Shown one piece after another: positions 34,837 through 47,900 of a DNA stretch of 64,000 bases. A model generated the notes under the pieces. That model was not told the origin of the DNA. It ran no database searches and saw only the letters and a program-made list of their open reading frames with translations. The first letter of the stretch is position 1; every line of letters begins with the position of its first letter. The DNA lies in assembly GCA_964036275.1 (NCBI GenBank), contig OZ038433.1:50057605-50121604 (forward strand), written 5' to 3'. The translations under genes were made by a program, and so were the position numbers. Source of the stretch: Litoditis marina. Its lineage: Eukaryota; Nematoda; Chromadorea; Rhabditida; Rhabditidae.

Positions 34837-35989
34837 TGATCTCTGACTGTCTTGCGCCCTCTTCTCTCTCCATATCTTCAGTTTTGTCGAGTTTAGGTCT
34901 TTTTTCAAGAATACGTTTTTCTATTTCCGGAGCGAACATATCTCGACACAGTATAGTGAAGTTTCAGTTTTTCTATCACTGATGGTACATTACTAACATT
35001 ACCGTATTCAAATATTGAAGAAGCCTCGAAATTCCACTACTATACTGTGGGAGGCCACATGAGAAGTGATAGTACTATACGATAGTATAATTTGGTGTCA
35101 GTTAGTCATAGAGCGATTTTGACATGGATATAAGGTTGACGATATTGTGACTTTTGCTCAGGTTTTCAAGATGTTGTTCTGATGAACGTTTCTGTGTGCA
35201 TAATTCATCTCATTTGTAGTTTTTACTTAAGTTTTCTATACCTCTCCGATTCAAATTGTGATTCTAGTCCAATTTATTTCGTTTTTGGGTTACATGTTTT
35301 TTGGGTATTCTTTGGTATAGATAGATATTTGTAGAATCTGATTCTTAATCTTGCCGTGAGATGTCTTTTCAATCCAGCTGATTCAGTTTGCATAATCAAA
35401 GATGCTTTCCATAGATAATTCCTATCTCAGATTGTCTCATTTATGATCAGTTGTACTCTATTTTCCCCTAGTCTGTGTTTTACAATGTACCTGCTACCCT
35501 TAAAGGAGCACGATTATGTGGTCCAATCGCAACACTTCAGTCCTTTAAACTACAATACATTTTTCAATTGCAGTTTAATGGACCATTGACACGGGATTGG
35601 TCCACATAATCGTCCTTCTAATACAATTAATCACATTTCATCCATCTCATTGCCTTATCTTGCTGGTCTTTTTATTTTATATGTTTTTTTTTTCATTTTT
35701 TCAACAACAATTAATTAATAAAACTGGAATTTATAGTTTGGTTGCTTATTAGAATCGGAGTTTAAAGAAAAATGTGAATTTTACATTGATTTCTGGTCGG
35801 GCATTCGTTCTGTGATCGGCAACAAATGTTGACCGCGTCTCCATGTTTCGCGTACATTATATATATGAGAGCTCATTTTGAAAATGGTACATGGTTGTTC
35901 GAGGCAGAGGTAAAATTGACATTTTTTGAATATACAATTTAATGGAATTATACATGATAATATCAAAATAGTACAACTTCAGTCCTAAT
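34837..35989. other. Spacer between the convergent bre-4-like and ABCD3 genes
   Basis: No exon was recognised. AATAAA occurs on the plus strand near 35717 and, for the minus-strand gene, as TTTATT near 35668. Either could serve in 3' end formation, though both are some distance from the stop codons. A palindromic repeat lies at 35509-35622. Confidence 0.5.
35509..35622. repeat. MITE-like palindrome, family 3
   Basis: The left end GGAGCACGATTATGTGGTCCAAT mirrors the right end ATTGGTCCACATAATCGTCC, with AAACTACAATACATTTTTCAATTGCAGTTT in the middle. A second copy lies at 54155-54262 with the same architecture. Confidence 0.8.
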
Positions 35990-38900
35990 TTATGATCCAA
36001 ATTGGTTGGTATTCTCGTCAATTTTCTCAAATTTGTAGCCACCTCTGCCATCCATTTGAAGACTATATTCATGGTGAACCTAAAAAAGAGAATACTTTTA
36101 AAGAATAAGAAAAACAATGTAAGTTCTGTATGTTTAAGCCACATGTGATACGAAACGAGAAAGGCCACGTTAATTCCACATGAGAGCGTGTTAGAGGCTA
36201 AACTAATGCCAAGATTGGGGAAGATAGCTATACCCATCGGCAAAAGTTAAGGCACACGGGTTAGATCAACTTTCTTTCCTGTATGCTTTTTTACAGGTTA
36301 TTGTACAATTTTTTGCACGTTACACGTTATTCTAGTATCGAGTGTTCACCGCACTCACCCACAACGATTTCCTATGTGAAACAGTGAACAGCGTTATATT
36401 CATCTCTCGGCAATAACGGTACATGGCACCTGCAAAGAATGAGGAACATCGAACAAGCGACTAATCTGTGCATTCTTGTCTTTCTTCCTTCACTTTGTTA
36501 AATTTTTTACTTTCGAAAAATCGAAAAGGTTTCTTTAACAAAACTTTTTGCACAGTTTTCTTTCACAGTGTCGTTAATCTTCTAGAAATATTACAGTATA
36601 CCCCATTTAAACCCTCATTCGTTTTTTCAAACGCAGCTAGATGAATGGACAGTATATTCTGTGTTTTAAAAGACAACCTTAAAGAGATCTATACGGTGTA
36701 CGTTGAATAATCTCGCGTGTTTAAGGTTTTAGTCGAACCTCGCCAATTACTGTGTGTTACGAGCTCAAACTACATTCATACCTTGGTCACTTATGGCTTC
36801 AATTATTTCTCTATTTTTCTTCTCTTTCTCTGATGAGCGAGTGCCACATTCTTCGAATATAGATAAATGAATAAATAAAATATGAGTCTAGGTATAATTC
36901 GAATTATTCGCTATCACTCTCGCTAGGAGACGCAGACACATTACTGTAGCATGTGAAGTAGACGTAGAAAAGACTTGGACTATACCTTCGACATCAACAG
37001 AAACAGCTGAGGTGCACTCGTCGAGAATAGCGAACTGCGGTCGATGATAGAACAGGCGAGCCATCTAGAACGATTGGTTTTCAGAATAGCTTATTCTCAT
37101 TGAAAAGTGTTCATAAACCAAATTTCAGCATACTAGTGTTAAATGATTAGTCACGTAACGTTAGCGTTCTAATAAGGCATTCTGCACTTTTTCCTTGTGC
37201 ACGTTTCAGAGTTCTGCTGTGTTGAACATTATTCACGCGACTGTGCAATTCACTAACAGTATAACCGGAGCCTAACAAATCAATCGAAATCTTACCGCGA
37301 TTCTCTGTTTTTCTCCGCCGGATAGGACGTCCATCCAGTCTTGTACCGAACTCCAACCACCTTCCCTCGACAGAATATGCGACAGTTGCACCTGAACCAT
37401 ATGATAGTTATTAGGATAACATTTTTTAAGTAGTCGAGCTGAGTAAGTAGAGAGTTATTAAAGAAATTATTAGAGAGAAACATGAGTGAGAGAAAATAAA
37501 TAGAATAGGAGATAGAGAGAGAAAGAGATGAAGAGAAAACTTGTAGAGAGAAAGAGAGAGAAAGAGAGAGAAAGAAAGAGATAGAGAGAGAGAGAGAGAG
37601 AGAGATAACAGCCTGCTTACCTTTCCGAGCATTTCCTCGAGATCTTTGTCTGTTATTCCCTTTCTAATCATATCGAAGGGTTTGTCCGGGTAGATGACTT
37701 GATCGCGCAATGTCCCCAAAGTCATATACGGGCGCTGGAAAGATGCTCCAATGTTTCATAGGTAATATAAGTATGTATCAGAGTTACAGCAACGATGGAC
37801 GTATGTAACAAAAACGTACTTGAACATTCGAAACAGAACATAAATTCATGAAAAAGTGGGGGCCCAACGATTGTGAGATTTGTCTTCTGCTGTGCGCCCC
37901 TTAGACAGCTACTCTCAAATGAAGCAGCTACTGCTACAAAAACCGAAAAATAATAATATACTCAAGTATAACTGTTCATCACAAACATACAAAAGTCGTA
38001 AAATATTTTTTCAAACCTGTAAACTAGAATCTACAAATCACAGCTGCGAAAGAGAGAACAACTGTTGAATAATATGACAAGCGTAGCACTTAGAGTTGAA
38101 GTAACGACAAAAAACTGCAAACCTTTGTCCGCAACACCAGAAAATTTACAATTGACTACGTTGAGTTAACATCTGTGATTTGTAGATTCTAGTTTACAGG
38201 TTTGAAAAAATATTTTACGACTTTTGTATGTTTGTGATGAACAGTTATACTTGAGTATATTATTATTTTTCGGTTTTTGTAGCAGTAGCTGCTTCATTTG
38301 AGAGTAGCTGTCTAAGGGGCGCACAGCAGAAGACAAATCTCACAATCGTTGGGCCCCCACTTTTTCATGAATTTTTCTCTTTTTGTATACATGCCGTAGG
38401 TATGTAGTTTGATCTGTACGGTGCAGATAAAATTGTTTTCTTAATGAACCACTTGTCAAGAATTACCATCATTCGAAAAAATATGACGTCAACATTGCAG
38501 TTCTAAAAACTTACTTCGTCTGCCCTTCCGAATCCCAGAATACGTCATATTTAGACAAAGTTTCATCGTTAATATACCATTTTTAAGATATTTTCAGCAT
38601 TCGAAAATATATGTGACGTCAATTTTTTTAAAAGTTGACGTCATCTGGCCTTCTGAATTCCAGAATACGTCATATTTAGACAAAGTTTCATCGTTAATAT
38701 ACCATTTTTAAGATATTTTTAGCATTTGAAAATATATTTCACGTCAATTTTTTTAAAAGTTGACGTCATCTGGCCTTCTGAATTCCAGAATACGTCATAT
38801 TTAGACAAAGTTTCATCGTTAATATACCATTTTTAAGATATTTTCACCATTTGAAAATATATTTCACGTCAATTTTTTTAAAAGTTGACGTCATCTGGCC

Positions 38901-41900
38901 TTCTGAATTCCAGAATACGTCATATTAAGACAAAGTTTCATCGTTAATATACCATTGTTAAGATATTTTCACCATTTGAAAATATATCTGATGTCAACTT
39001 TGCACTTTTCAAAAATGACGTCATCTGGTCTCCAGAATCCCAGAATACGTCACTCTTAGATTGAGTTTCACCGTTAGTTGACCCTTTCTAAGATATTACC
39101 ATCATTTGAAAATATATGTGACGTCAACTTTGCACTTTTCAAAAATGACGTCATCTGGTCTCCAGAATCCTGAAGGACGTCAGAAATACAATACTTCATA
39201 TTCAAACAAATTGCACGTTGGCATCATATTTCGATTTTCAAGCAAATCGGTAATTGTTTCTCTACGTTACAGTACAGTTTGAGTTATCGACCGGACAGAG
39301 AGAGTGAGAGAGCGTGCTGAATGGAGAGACGCAGACACTTTTCGAAAAATGTCTATAAATTTGATTAAAACAATTTGTTTTGCAAATTTTTTTGGTCCGC
39401 CAGGGTTTGAGTAGGTATCACATGTCTTCCACAATTTTCAACAAAATCGATTCAGTAGAAACTCTTAAACTGGGAATTTTCCCTTATCATGATTACACAC
39501 TCCGAAAACGTCTATAACTTTGACAAAAACAATTTTTTCCTAATTTTTTTTTGGTCCGCCAGGGTTTGAGTAGGTATCACATGTCTTCCACAATTTTCAA
39601 CAAAATCGATTCAGTAGAAACTCTTAAACTGGGAATTTTCCCTTATCATGATTACACACTCCGAAAACGTCTATAACTTTGACAAAAACAATTTTTTCCT
39701 AATTTTTTTTGGTCCGCCAGGGTTTGAGTAGGTATCACATGTCTTCCACAATTTTCAACGAAATCGATTCAGTAGAAACCCTTAAACTGGGAATTTTCCC
39801 TTGTCACAACCCACCCACCACCCACCCACCCACACACGACGGAAGTTGGCGGTCTGCATGAAGCACATAAGGTCATAACTTGGCTCAAACTCGACCGATT
39901 TCGTTCAAATTTTGAACATAGCTTGTAAACATGCTGTAGAAAAAAAAATTTGATCAAAAGTTATGTTTTGTAAGTTTGAGCCTTTTTATGGGAAAACTAA
40001 AAAAACGGAGGCGCGCATTAGCCTGACCAAAGACAAATCTCGCACAGCGCTTCGCGCTGCGCGCGATAGGTGATGTTGATGATTAGTTTGTATACAATAT
40101 TATTATATCTTTTTTTTCTATGTTTATTTCATCAGTCTCTTTTTTGGCAACCTTTCGTGTTTCAAACTTTCGTTCCGTTATTACACACTGTGTAATAAAT
40201 ATTTGATTTGATTTGATTTGATAGTCGAGTAAAGAGTAATTCGTGGACGCTTGAAAGGTATCCAGATGTTTCAGGAATAAATTAAATATGCGACGTTTTG
40301 TTTCCCCTAGTGTTCTTGAATGAATAAAATGGATATTATACGTATCGCGCGCAGCGCGAAGCGCTGCGTGTGAGTTGTGTTTGGTTTGGCCATTGCGCAC
40401 CCATTTATGGCTTCCAAACCACGAAAGTCTTCAAATAAAACATTTTTTCGAAATTTAAAAAGAGAGAGAGCTAGATATCTATTAAATACATGTTGTGTGA
40501 AAAAATTAGGAGAATCGGTCAAGGTTCAAAAAAGTTATGCTGTCGTGTCGTTATGAAAATTTCCGTTGTCCCTCGTCCCTCGTCGCTCGTCCCTCGTCGC
40601 TCGTCCCTCGTCCCTCGTCCCTCGTCCCTCGTCCCTCGTCCAATGTCCGCATAGAAAATTATTTTTTTAACTACTGGACCGATTCGGCTGAAATTTGGCA
40701 CTCATGCGTAGACTCCAAAGTTAGGTCGGTCTCCAGAGTTTGGTGTTGTCACGTTTTGTTTGGCGCTTGGCGCGGGCGCCAATAGGCGCCAGAAGCTGGA
40801 AAATATGTGTTCCCATGGATGAAATGCTCCGAAATTTTACAGAGGTTAGTAGCAAATCCCAGCCTTTTCTGAAAATTTGGTGTCATGGTTTAATTTTGGC
40901 GCCAAACGCTGGCGCCCAGTGGCGCCAAATTAGAACAACGCCAGGAAAGTAGGGTAACGAGCGAAATGTTCCACAGATGTCCGAACTATGAACATAGTTG
41001 ACGAATACGGCTTGGATACCAACATTTCTCCGACATTCTGCGCCAAAACGGTACTTTATCCGCCAAATGGCGCCAAAATTGAAAATAGGGTTTCGGAACC
41101 AAAAAACAGTCGGAAATTGTGCTAATTGGTGAAGGCCATTCATTCCAGTTGTTTGTTACCAATTAAAAGAGCATGTTCCATATATGGCGCCAATGGCTGG
41201 CGCTCGTTCGCGCCAATTGAGAAAAGATTTTCTTTGTACTATAATGACGCATATTTTTCACAACACTCAGATTTCAATTAACGAAGCGGGAAAATCTGTT
41301 TTTTGAACCAGTTTCGCCTATCACGTCAATTTAAGAACTTAATTAGCGTCAAAAATATTTTGAAAAACAAAGATCACATCGTTTGAAAACATGGAACTTC
41401 TAGATATCAGGATGTTTGGTAGTCACCACTATTTAAAAATCGTTTTTCTAAGTCAACTCTAGGAGTGGTTGTACTAGTACAACTAGCAAAAAGAGAACAA
41501 TTCGTAAAAAGTGGGGGACCAGGAAGTGAGTGAGTTCTGTTTGGTTTCACCGTTTTCTGCAAAAAGTGAACAATACGATGTTGTGAATGAATGCAACAAA
41601 AAAACAATACATTTCTTTGCACAACGGTTCACAACGTTCTTAGGGGAAACCACTATGCACTTTTACGTTCAAGTTATACTTTGTATATTCTGTTTTTTTT
41701 GTGAACCGTAGTGCAAAGAAATGTATTGTTCTTTTTTGTTGTATTCATTCACAACATCGTATTGTTCACTTTTTGCAGAAAACGGTGAAACCAAACAGAA
41801 CTCACTCACTTCCTGGTCCCCCACTTTTTACGAATTATTATTAGGTCTTTTTGAATACAACTATGTGTATCTGAATCTGAAAACTATTTTACATATAAAA

Positions 41901-44900
41901 ATTACTAGAAGGGTCATCATTTCGTAAATTCTTTTCCGCTCTTCCCTAAACGAGTTCATCAAGTGAAATACCTAGGCGGTAATCTACTACAACATGAATT
42001 CGAAATCTATGACAAACAATCGTGAAACATTCAAGTGCTTTCCCTCTACCTGCGGTACGTAGAATAGTTTTCCCTTGGCTGGCTTCGTCAGTCGACCCCC
42101 GAAAAGTGGCCACAACTCCCCCAAGGTACGGAACAGGGAGCTCTTGCCGCATCCGTTCGGACCACACACCAACACATTTGTGCCCGATGGGACCTGAAAT
42201 TGAAAACTTGTATTCAACAGAGTCTCTACTCAGTAGTTATGCAAGATGTGAATGGAAAGGTCACGTAACACGTGAAGAAACATCAGTTTTTGTGCTCTTT
42301 AATGTGGCATGTTTCTGGCGAATCACCTTTTTTCACTCGATAGTGTTTTTATTGAGTGCATAACTTTGATTGTTGTTTTGGTTTTTTTTTTCAGGGTACC
42401 TTAGTCGTTCACCTGAAGGTGGGCTTTGACAAAAATGGTTACCCCACCATCCAATGCAAGTATTGGCTTTAACGCTTGAATTTTTTGAACGGCAAGCGGA
42501 TTTCGGTTTGAGGTGAGGTGAATATGCATAGTCTCTCAGAGAAATGGATTTGTGTCATAACACGTTCATAATGTAAGACTGAAACCGCGAAGTGCGCTCA
42601 GCAATTCACCGTTGGAAATTCACTGATTAACGCCTTTCATGTTTCCGAGGTTACCTTAACTCGCCAAATTGACGAAGTAGCATACAGTTTATCGTATATG
42701 TATACACTGCCCTCTTGCAAACATGTTTCCAATTTCCGCAGTTTCAGACAGAAACATAGAGGAGCATACTGTGTTTCAGGATATAGTATATATACTCAGG
42801 ACAAGTTAGAAGAATCTCTGATTAATCTAGTTTGAGTGTCACAAAAAATAGCTGAGTAGCAGAAAAGATGACATAAAATTGTTATTGGAGTGTTCCCTGA
42901 TGTTCAGTGTGTACATCAACTGAAACCGCATAATGTTAAACATAATAAATAATTAATTTCTGTTTAGAGTACTTGAATGATTTTAGTTCATTTATTTATT
43001 TATGTAGTAATTCTAGTTCGCTTTAATGTAGTTAACCAGTTTCTATTTAGTTGTTAGTGCCTACCTCCAAATCGAGACTGTTGATCAAGATATCGCCATT
43101 TGGTGTCACGAGTGGCACGTTCTCGAATCGAATCACGTTGTCTTGAATTATCAGCTCCCCTGAAAATGAGCGTTTCAAATTTATAATTACTCTTCCCTCT
43201 ATTCATTCCTCTCGCTCTCTCTCTCTCTCTTCTGGACTTCTCCCTTTATCAATTATTAGAGAAGCCCGATATCAACAATGAGTTTAGCTTGTCTATTCAA
43301 GCATCGTGTTTTTGTTTTAACTTCCTAGTTTTTCCAATAATTTGATGTAATTTGTTTCTTATGTATAAAAACGCAACGGATGAAGCAGTTGCTGGAAATC
43401 ATCAATATTGTGAGATATTCTCGGGAATCATATTTCAACCACAGTTTCCCATTTGTGACTCTCTTTGTTGTAGTTATACTAGAAGTAATTAGGATAGTCA
43501 CGTAAAATTAGCATTCTAATGAGAAATGGTGCATTTTGTTGCACGTCCATGAGTTGGGCTGTGTTTAACATACTTCACGTGACTGTGCAACTGACTGACA
43601 GTATCTGTATAGACTAATCCGAACTTCATTCCCATATGTGATGTATCACTGAACTTTTCTCATGACGTCAAAGTTCACGTTTGAGATTCAGATATATTGA
43701 AAAAACATTTAAAACAAAAATTTCCGACTTTTTTTCAAACTAACCAGAGCCGGGTACCAACTGTTTCTGTTCCACTGCCAGAGGATCCGTGTCTTTCGTG
43801 TTCACCATTGTTCGTTCGTATCGTCCTGCAAGTTAAGACACTTGAATGTGTCACCCATTGAATATAACATAACGCAGACAAATTCAGGGTTCCGCTTTCA
43901 AACATAGGTAGTATTTTGTCAGAAAGAATACAATCTTGAGAAACGCCGAGTAAATACAATATAGAGTTATTGAGAAAATATAGCAGCAATTTTTTTCAAA
44001 GATTTTATAACACTCTTTTATACGATCAGTGGTTGAAATACGGAATAAAACTATCAAATGTTTGGGCGGCTATTTTAGCGAACTTCCAGGTGTTCTCACA
44101 GATGCTGCAAGGACGGTAGACCCGGAAACACCACTCAACTAATTTTACAAGAGAATAGAGTTGAATAGAGCAATCACTGGATCCAGTTGATTAAAAGAAA
44201 GTAGTATATCAATAAGGTTCATTCGAACATAGTGGTTCAACACTTCTTCGTATGTCTCTCATTTTTTAATAAAAATAAATCATTTATGTCTTCATTATTA
44301 TGAAAACCGTAAACCGACTAAGTATAGGATCTTCAGTCCGTTGTGCGCAGCGTACAAGCAATTTGGTAGCGGCGTTTCGAAAGATCTGTGTATCTTTGAT
44401 CTACATACTATCTGTCAGCTGGCAAGTAAAATAACCGATTGCACCGCTTAGTTGATTCAGCCTTTGCTGTCTATTATGAGGGAAATCTAGATTACATCCA
44501 TTTTGTAACTAAATTAGGCATGTTTTTTTCAGTAAAAGTTAATAAAACCGAGACCCGGATGAGTAAAATGATCTTACCAGTGTCCAAATCGTCCAAAACG
44601 TGCATTAGGGTGTCGACTCTGGTAGTGAATCCACTGAGACGCGTCATTTCCCTTCCGGCCAGGGCCAGTCTACCGAGGGCCTCCGCCAGTTTGAACATCA
44701 TTCGGCCAGAATTGTAGTACTCCTATAAACAACGAATGTTTCACAGGTAGTATAAATCAGTGTTTTTGTGAACTAAACATAATGTCAACTGGCAAGTTTT
44801 TCTCATGAATCTGAAAAAAAAGTTGTTGCATCAAAGGACGCAGCGAATATAGCACTAGCTGGTAGTGAAGATCATCCATGTCGTTTTCGCACAGCTGTTT

Positions 44901-47900
44901 TTATTGTTCAAACGAAATCACTTCCGCTGATTTGTTCATTATCAATTGAATCGTTTCAAATTTATTGGTATTCATTAGAGAGCCCTTAAATATAAATGGG
45001 CTGAAACATAGCAGCGTTTTAAAACGCGCATTGAGGGTTGCAAAAAATACGGTGTTCACACCTGTATCAGAGAGTTCTTGTCCAAATCCTTCAACTGAAC
45101 ATTGTTCTTGTCGAAGAATGATCTACTGACAGCGTACCAGCCCACAATCGTGGCGAAATACTTGGCCACAATATTGTCCACAAATCCTACGGAGAACCTA
45201 CCGAGAAAGTGGTTGAAACATTGAAGTGAAGGTAATGTATAGAATCAAAGCCTATCGATGCTAGATGTCCACAGACACCTCATTATACAGTTCAGATTGC
45301 GAAAGAAAAAAATGTTATTAGTTTCACGTATTAATTCAGAATTCACACAGATATGCAAGGATTCTGTAGAGTAGGATGGAGCTCAAACTTTGTACGCCTA
45401 CATTGTTTTTTTTTCAAAAAGTCATTCATCGATGCAATTCTTTTCTGTTCTACAGAGATTTGCAATCTTAAAAACGAAAAATTATTATTATTATTGTACA
45501 TTAATTTGTGTTACCTGAACAAAATAACTTTTCTTAGATGTGTAACCAGGCTTCCGAATGAAGACATGAGTGTCTGCTTCTCACGATCATTGCCCTTCAA
45601 ATAAATAAAAAAAATTTTGTTATTAAAAATAAATGTTTGTAATTAGTCTAAGTTATGAAAGCTCAATAAAAAACTCACAAAATTTTTCAATCATAGTGCA
45701 CAATGTCAGTCAAATTTGATCCAATCAAGAGGTTTTTAAGGAACATGCCAATAAGGTTTGACTAATGTTTTGACCATCGTATGAAAAGTGAACTGGGAAC
45801 CATTTCAAATCCTATGACTTCCATTATTTCTCTATAATTTCTTCTCTTTCTCTGATGAGCCAGTGCCACATTCTTTGAATGTAGATAAATAAATAAATAA
45901 TGTAGATTACGATCGTTTGGATTTGTTTTTTAATATTTGTCTACAGTGATTAAGTGTTACTTAATTTGGAGGAAATGTATTAATAATAGAAAATTTGCTT
46001 CGATTAATGTACCTGATAGAATGCAATCTCTTCACTGTTCATTATTAATCGTGAGTTGACAAAACGGAATTCACCCTCCAGCGACTGTTCTTGCACTGTC
46101 AGACGACCAATCTGGAACATCAAACTGCATTTAAATAGAATGAGAAACATTCAAGTGTGATCTGAATGATGTTAACCCCAATTCATGAAAAAGTAGGGGA
46201 CCAACAATTGTGTGATTTGTACGAGCTACTCAAGGACGGTATAACTTCTAGGGATACTGCAACAAAAAGGGAAAAATATGTTCTCAACTAGTTCACGATA
46301 GATCAAAAGTCACAGCTTTTCTGTTCAGATATGTAACGACATCTGAAAACAAGGGGCAAGATTACTCTTTTCTAGATAATTAGTTAGCTGTGTTTTGTCA
46401 TCTACCGTGAACTAGTTGGGAACATATTTTTCCGTTTTTGTGGCATCACCACTCAATTCATGATGACCCTCTCTATATGTTTCCCTTTTTGTTGCAGTGG
46501 TTCTAGAAGTTATAACGTTCTTGAGTAGCTCGTACAAATCACACAATTGTTGGTCCCTACTTTTTCATGAATTTTACACTTTTTGTAGACATGCCGAAGG
46601 CATGTCTCAACTTTCAACTGAAACTTGAAGAAACTAACTATATTTGCTATGAAAATGAAAAACATGATAGCGGTACTATACATCGGATGAAAACATGTTT
46701 GACGTCAACTTTGCACATTTCAATAACGAAGTATATTATTATCAGAATCCCAGAACACATCTTGTTTATATGAAGTTTCATCGAAATACCCCAATTGAAA
46801 TTATTTATAACATTTGAAAAAAAATCCACTTATACCTTGCAGTCTTGAAAATTGATGACATCTGGCTTTCAGGATTCCAGATAGCGACATGTTTAGATGA
46901 ATTTCTATCGTTAATAACTCACATGCCCACTATTATTATCATTTCAAGAATAATTTGACGTCAACTTTGTACGTTTCAAATTTGATGTTATCGGGCCTTC
47001 AGAATCCCAGAACACGCACGACATGTTTAGATAAAGTACCATCGTTAGTAATCCACTTGCCAACTATTATCATCATTTGGAGAAATATTTGACGTCAACT
47101 TTACACTTTTTAACTACAAAATCAACCCAAATACAATCACGAACATTTGAAAACAACAGTATATTTTTATTTTATATATTCTGCGCTACGAGTTCTGTTT
47201 ACACATCAGATAAAACGGATGATTGATCGTGTAATTAAAAAAAATGTGCCACTCTTAACCGACGTTCGAAACATTCATGTGATGTAATTCTCACCGGACG
47301 TCTCAGATATGTGAGGAAGACTCCGGAGCCGAGAAGATAGGTGAACAGTAGAGCCGGGGCTCCGAACCCGAGAGAACCACCCAGACGAGACACGTAAAGA
47401 AGCACATCGACAATCGGCTGAAACATTGGAATGCTTTTATTCCACGAAAACTGATGCATATGTTAGCCAAGATATGAGGATATCCTAATGATTGAAATGT
47501 GCTATATTGAAAAACACAATGGGTTTGCAATGTAATGGATTCTACTTACCAGTTATTGTGAACGTGTATAGCTGGCAAGATAACCATCTGATTTATATAT
47601 GAGGCATTTATGTTTCTTTTAAAACTTAATTTTAACTGTGCTAGTACACAATGTGCTAAATCAATGCGCAAATGAAACACATATAGTCAGATCACGCAGG
47701 ATCGCTCTTAGTTCATACTTTGCGTGAATTCTTCATTCACTGTTAGTATACGATGTTCCCAACTGGCTTTAGATGCAGCTGGTAGACCATTCTCCCACCT
47801 CCCTGATCCCAGCCTGACTCACCGGATGAATCTTACCGACAAGTTGAAAAATGTCCGTATTCTTTACCATATGTTTTTATCATATTAATGTTGGTGTACC

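Noticed and set aside
38533..39180. Regular repeats considered as a CRISPR array
   Set aside because: Units are contiguous 123-130 bp tandem repeats with no unique spacers, in a eukaryotic intron.
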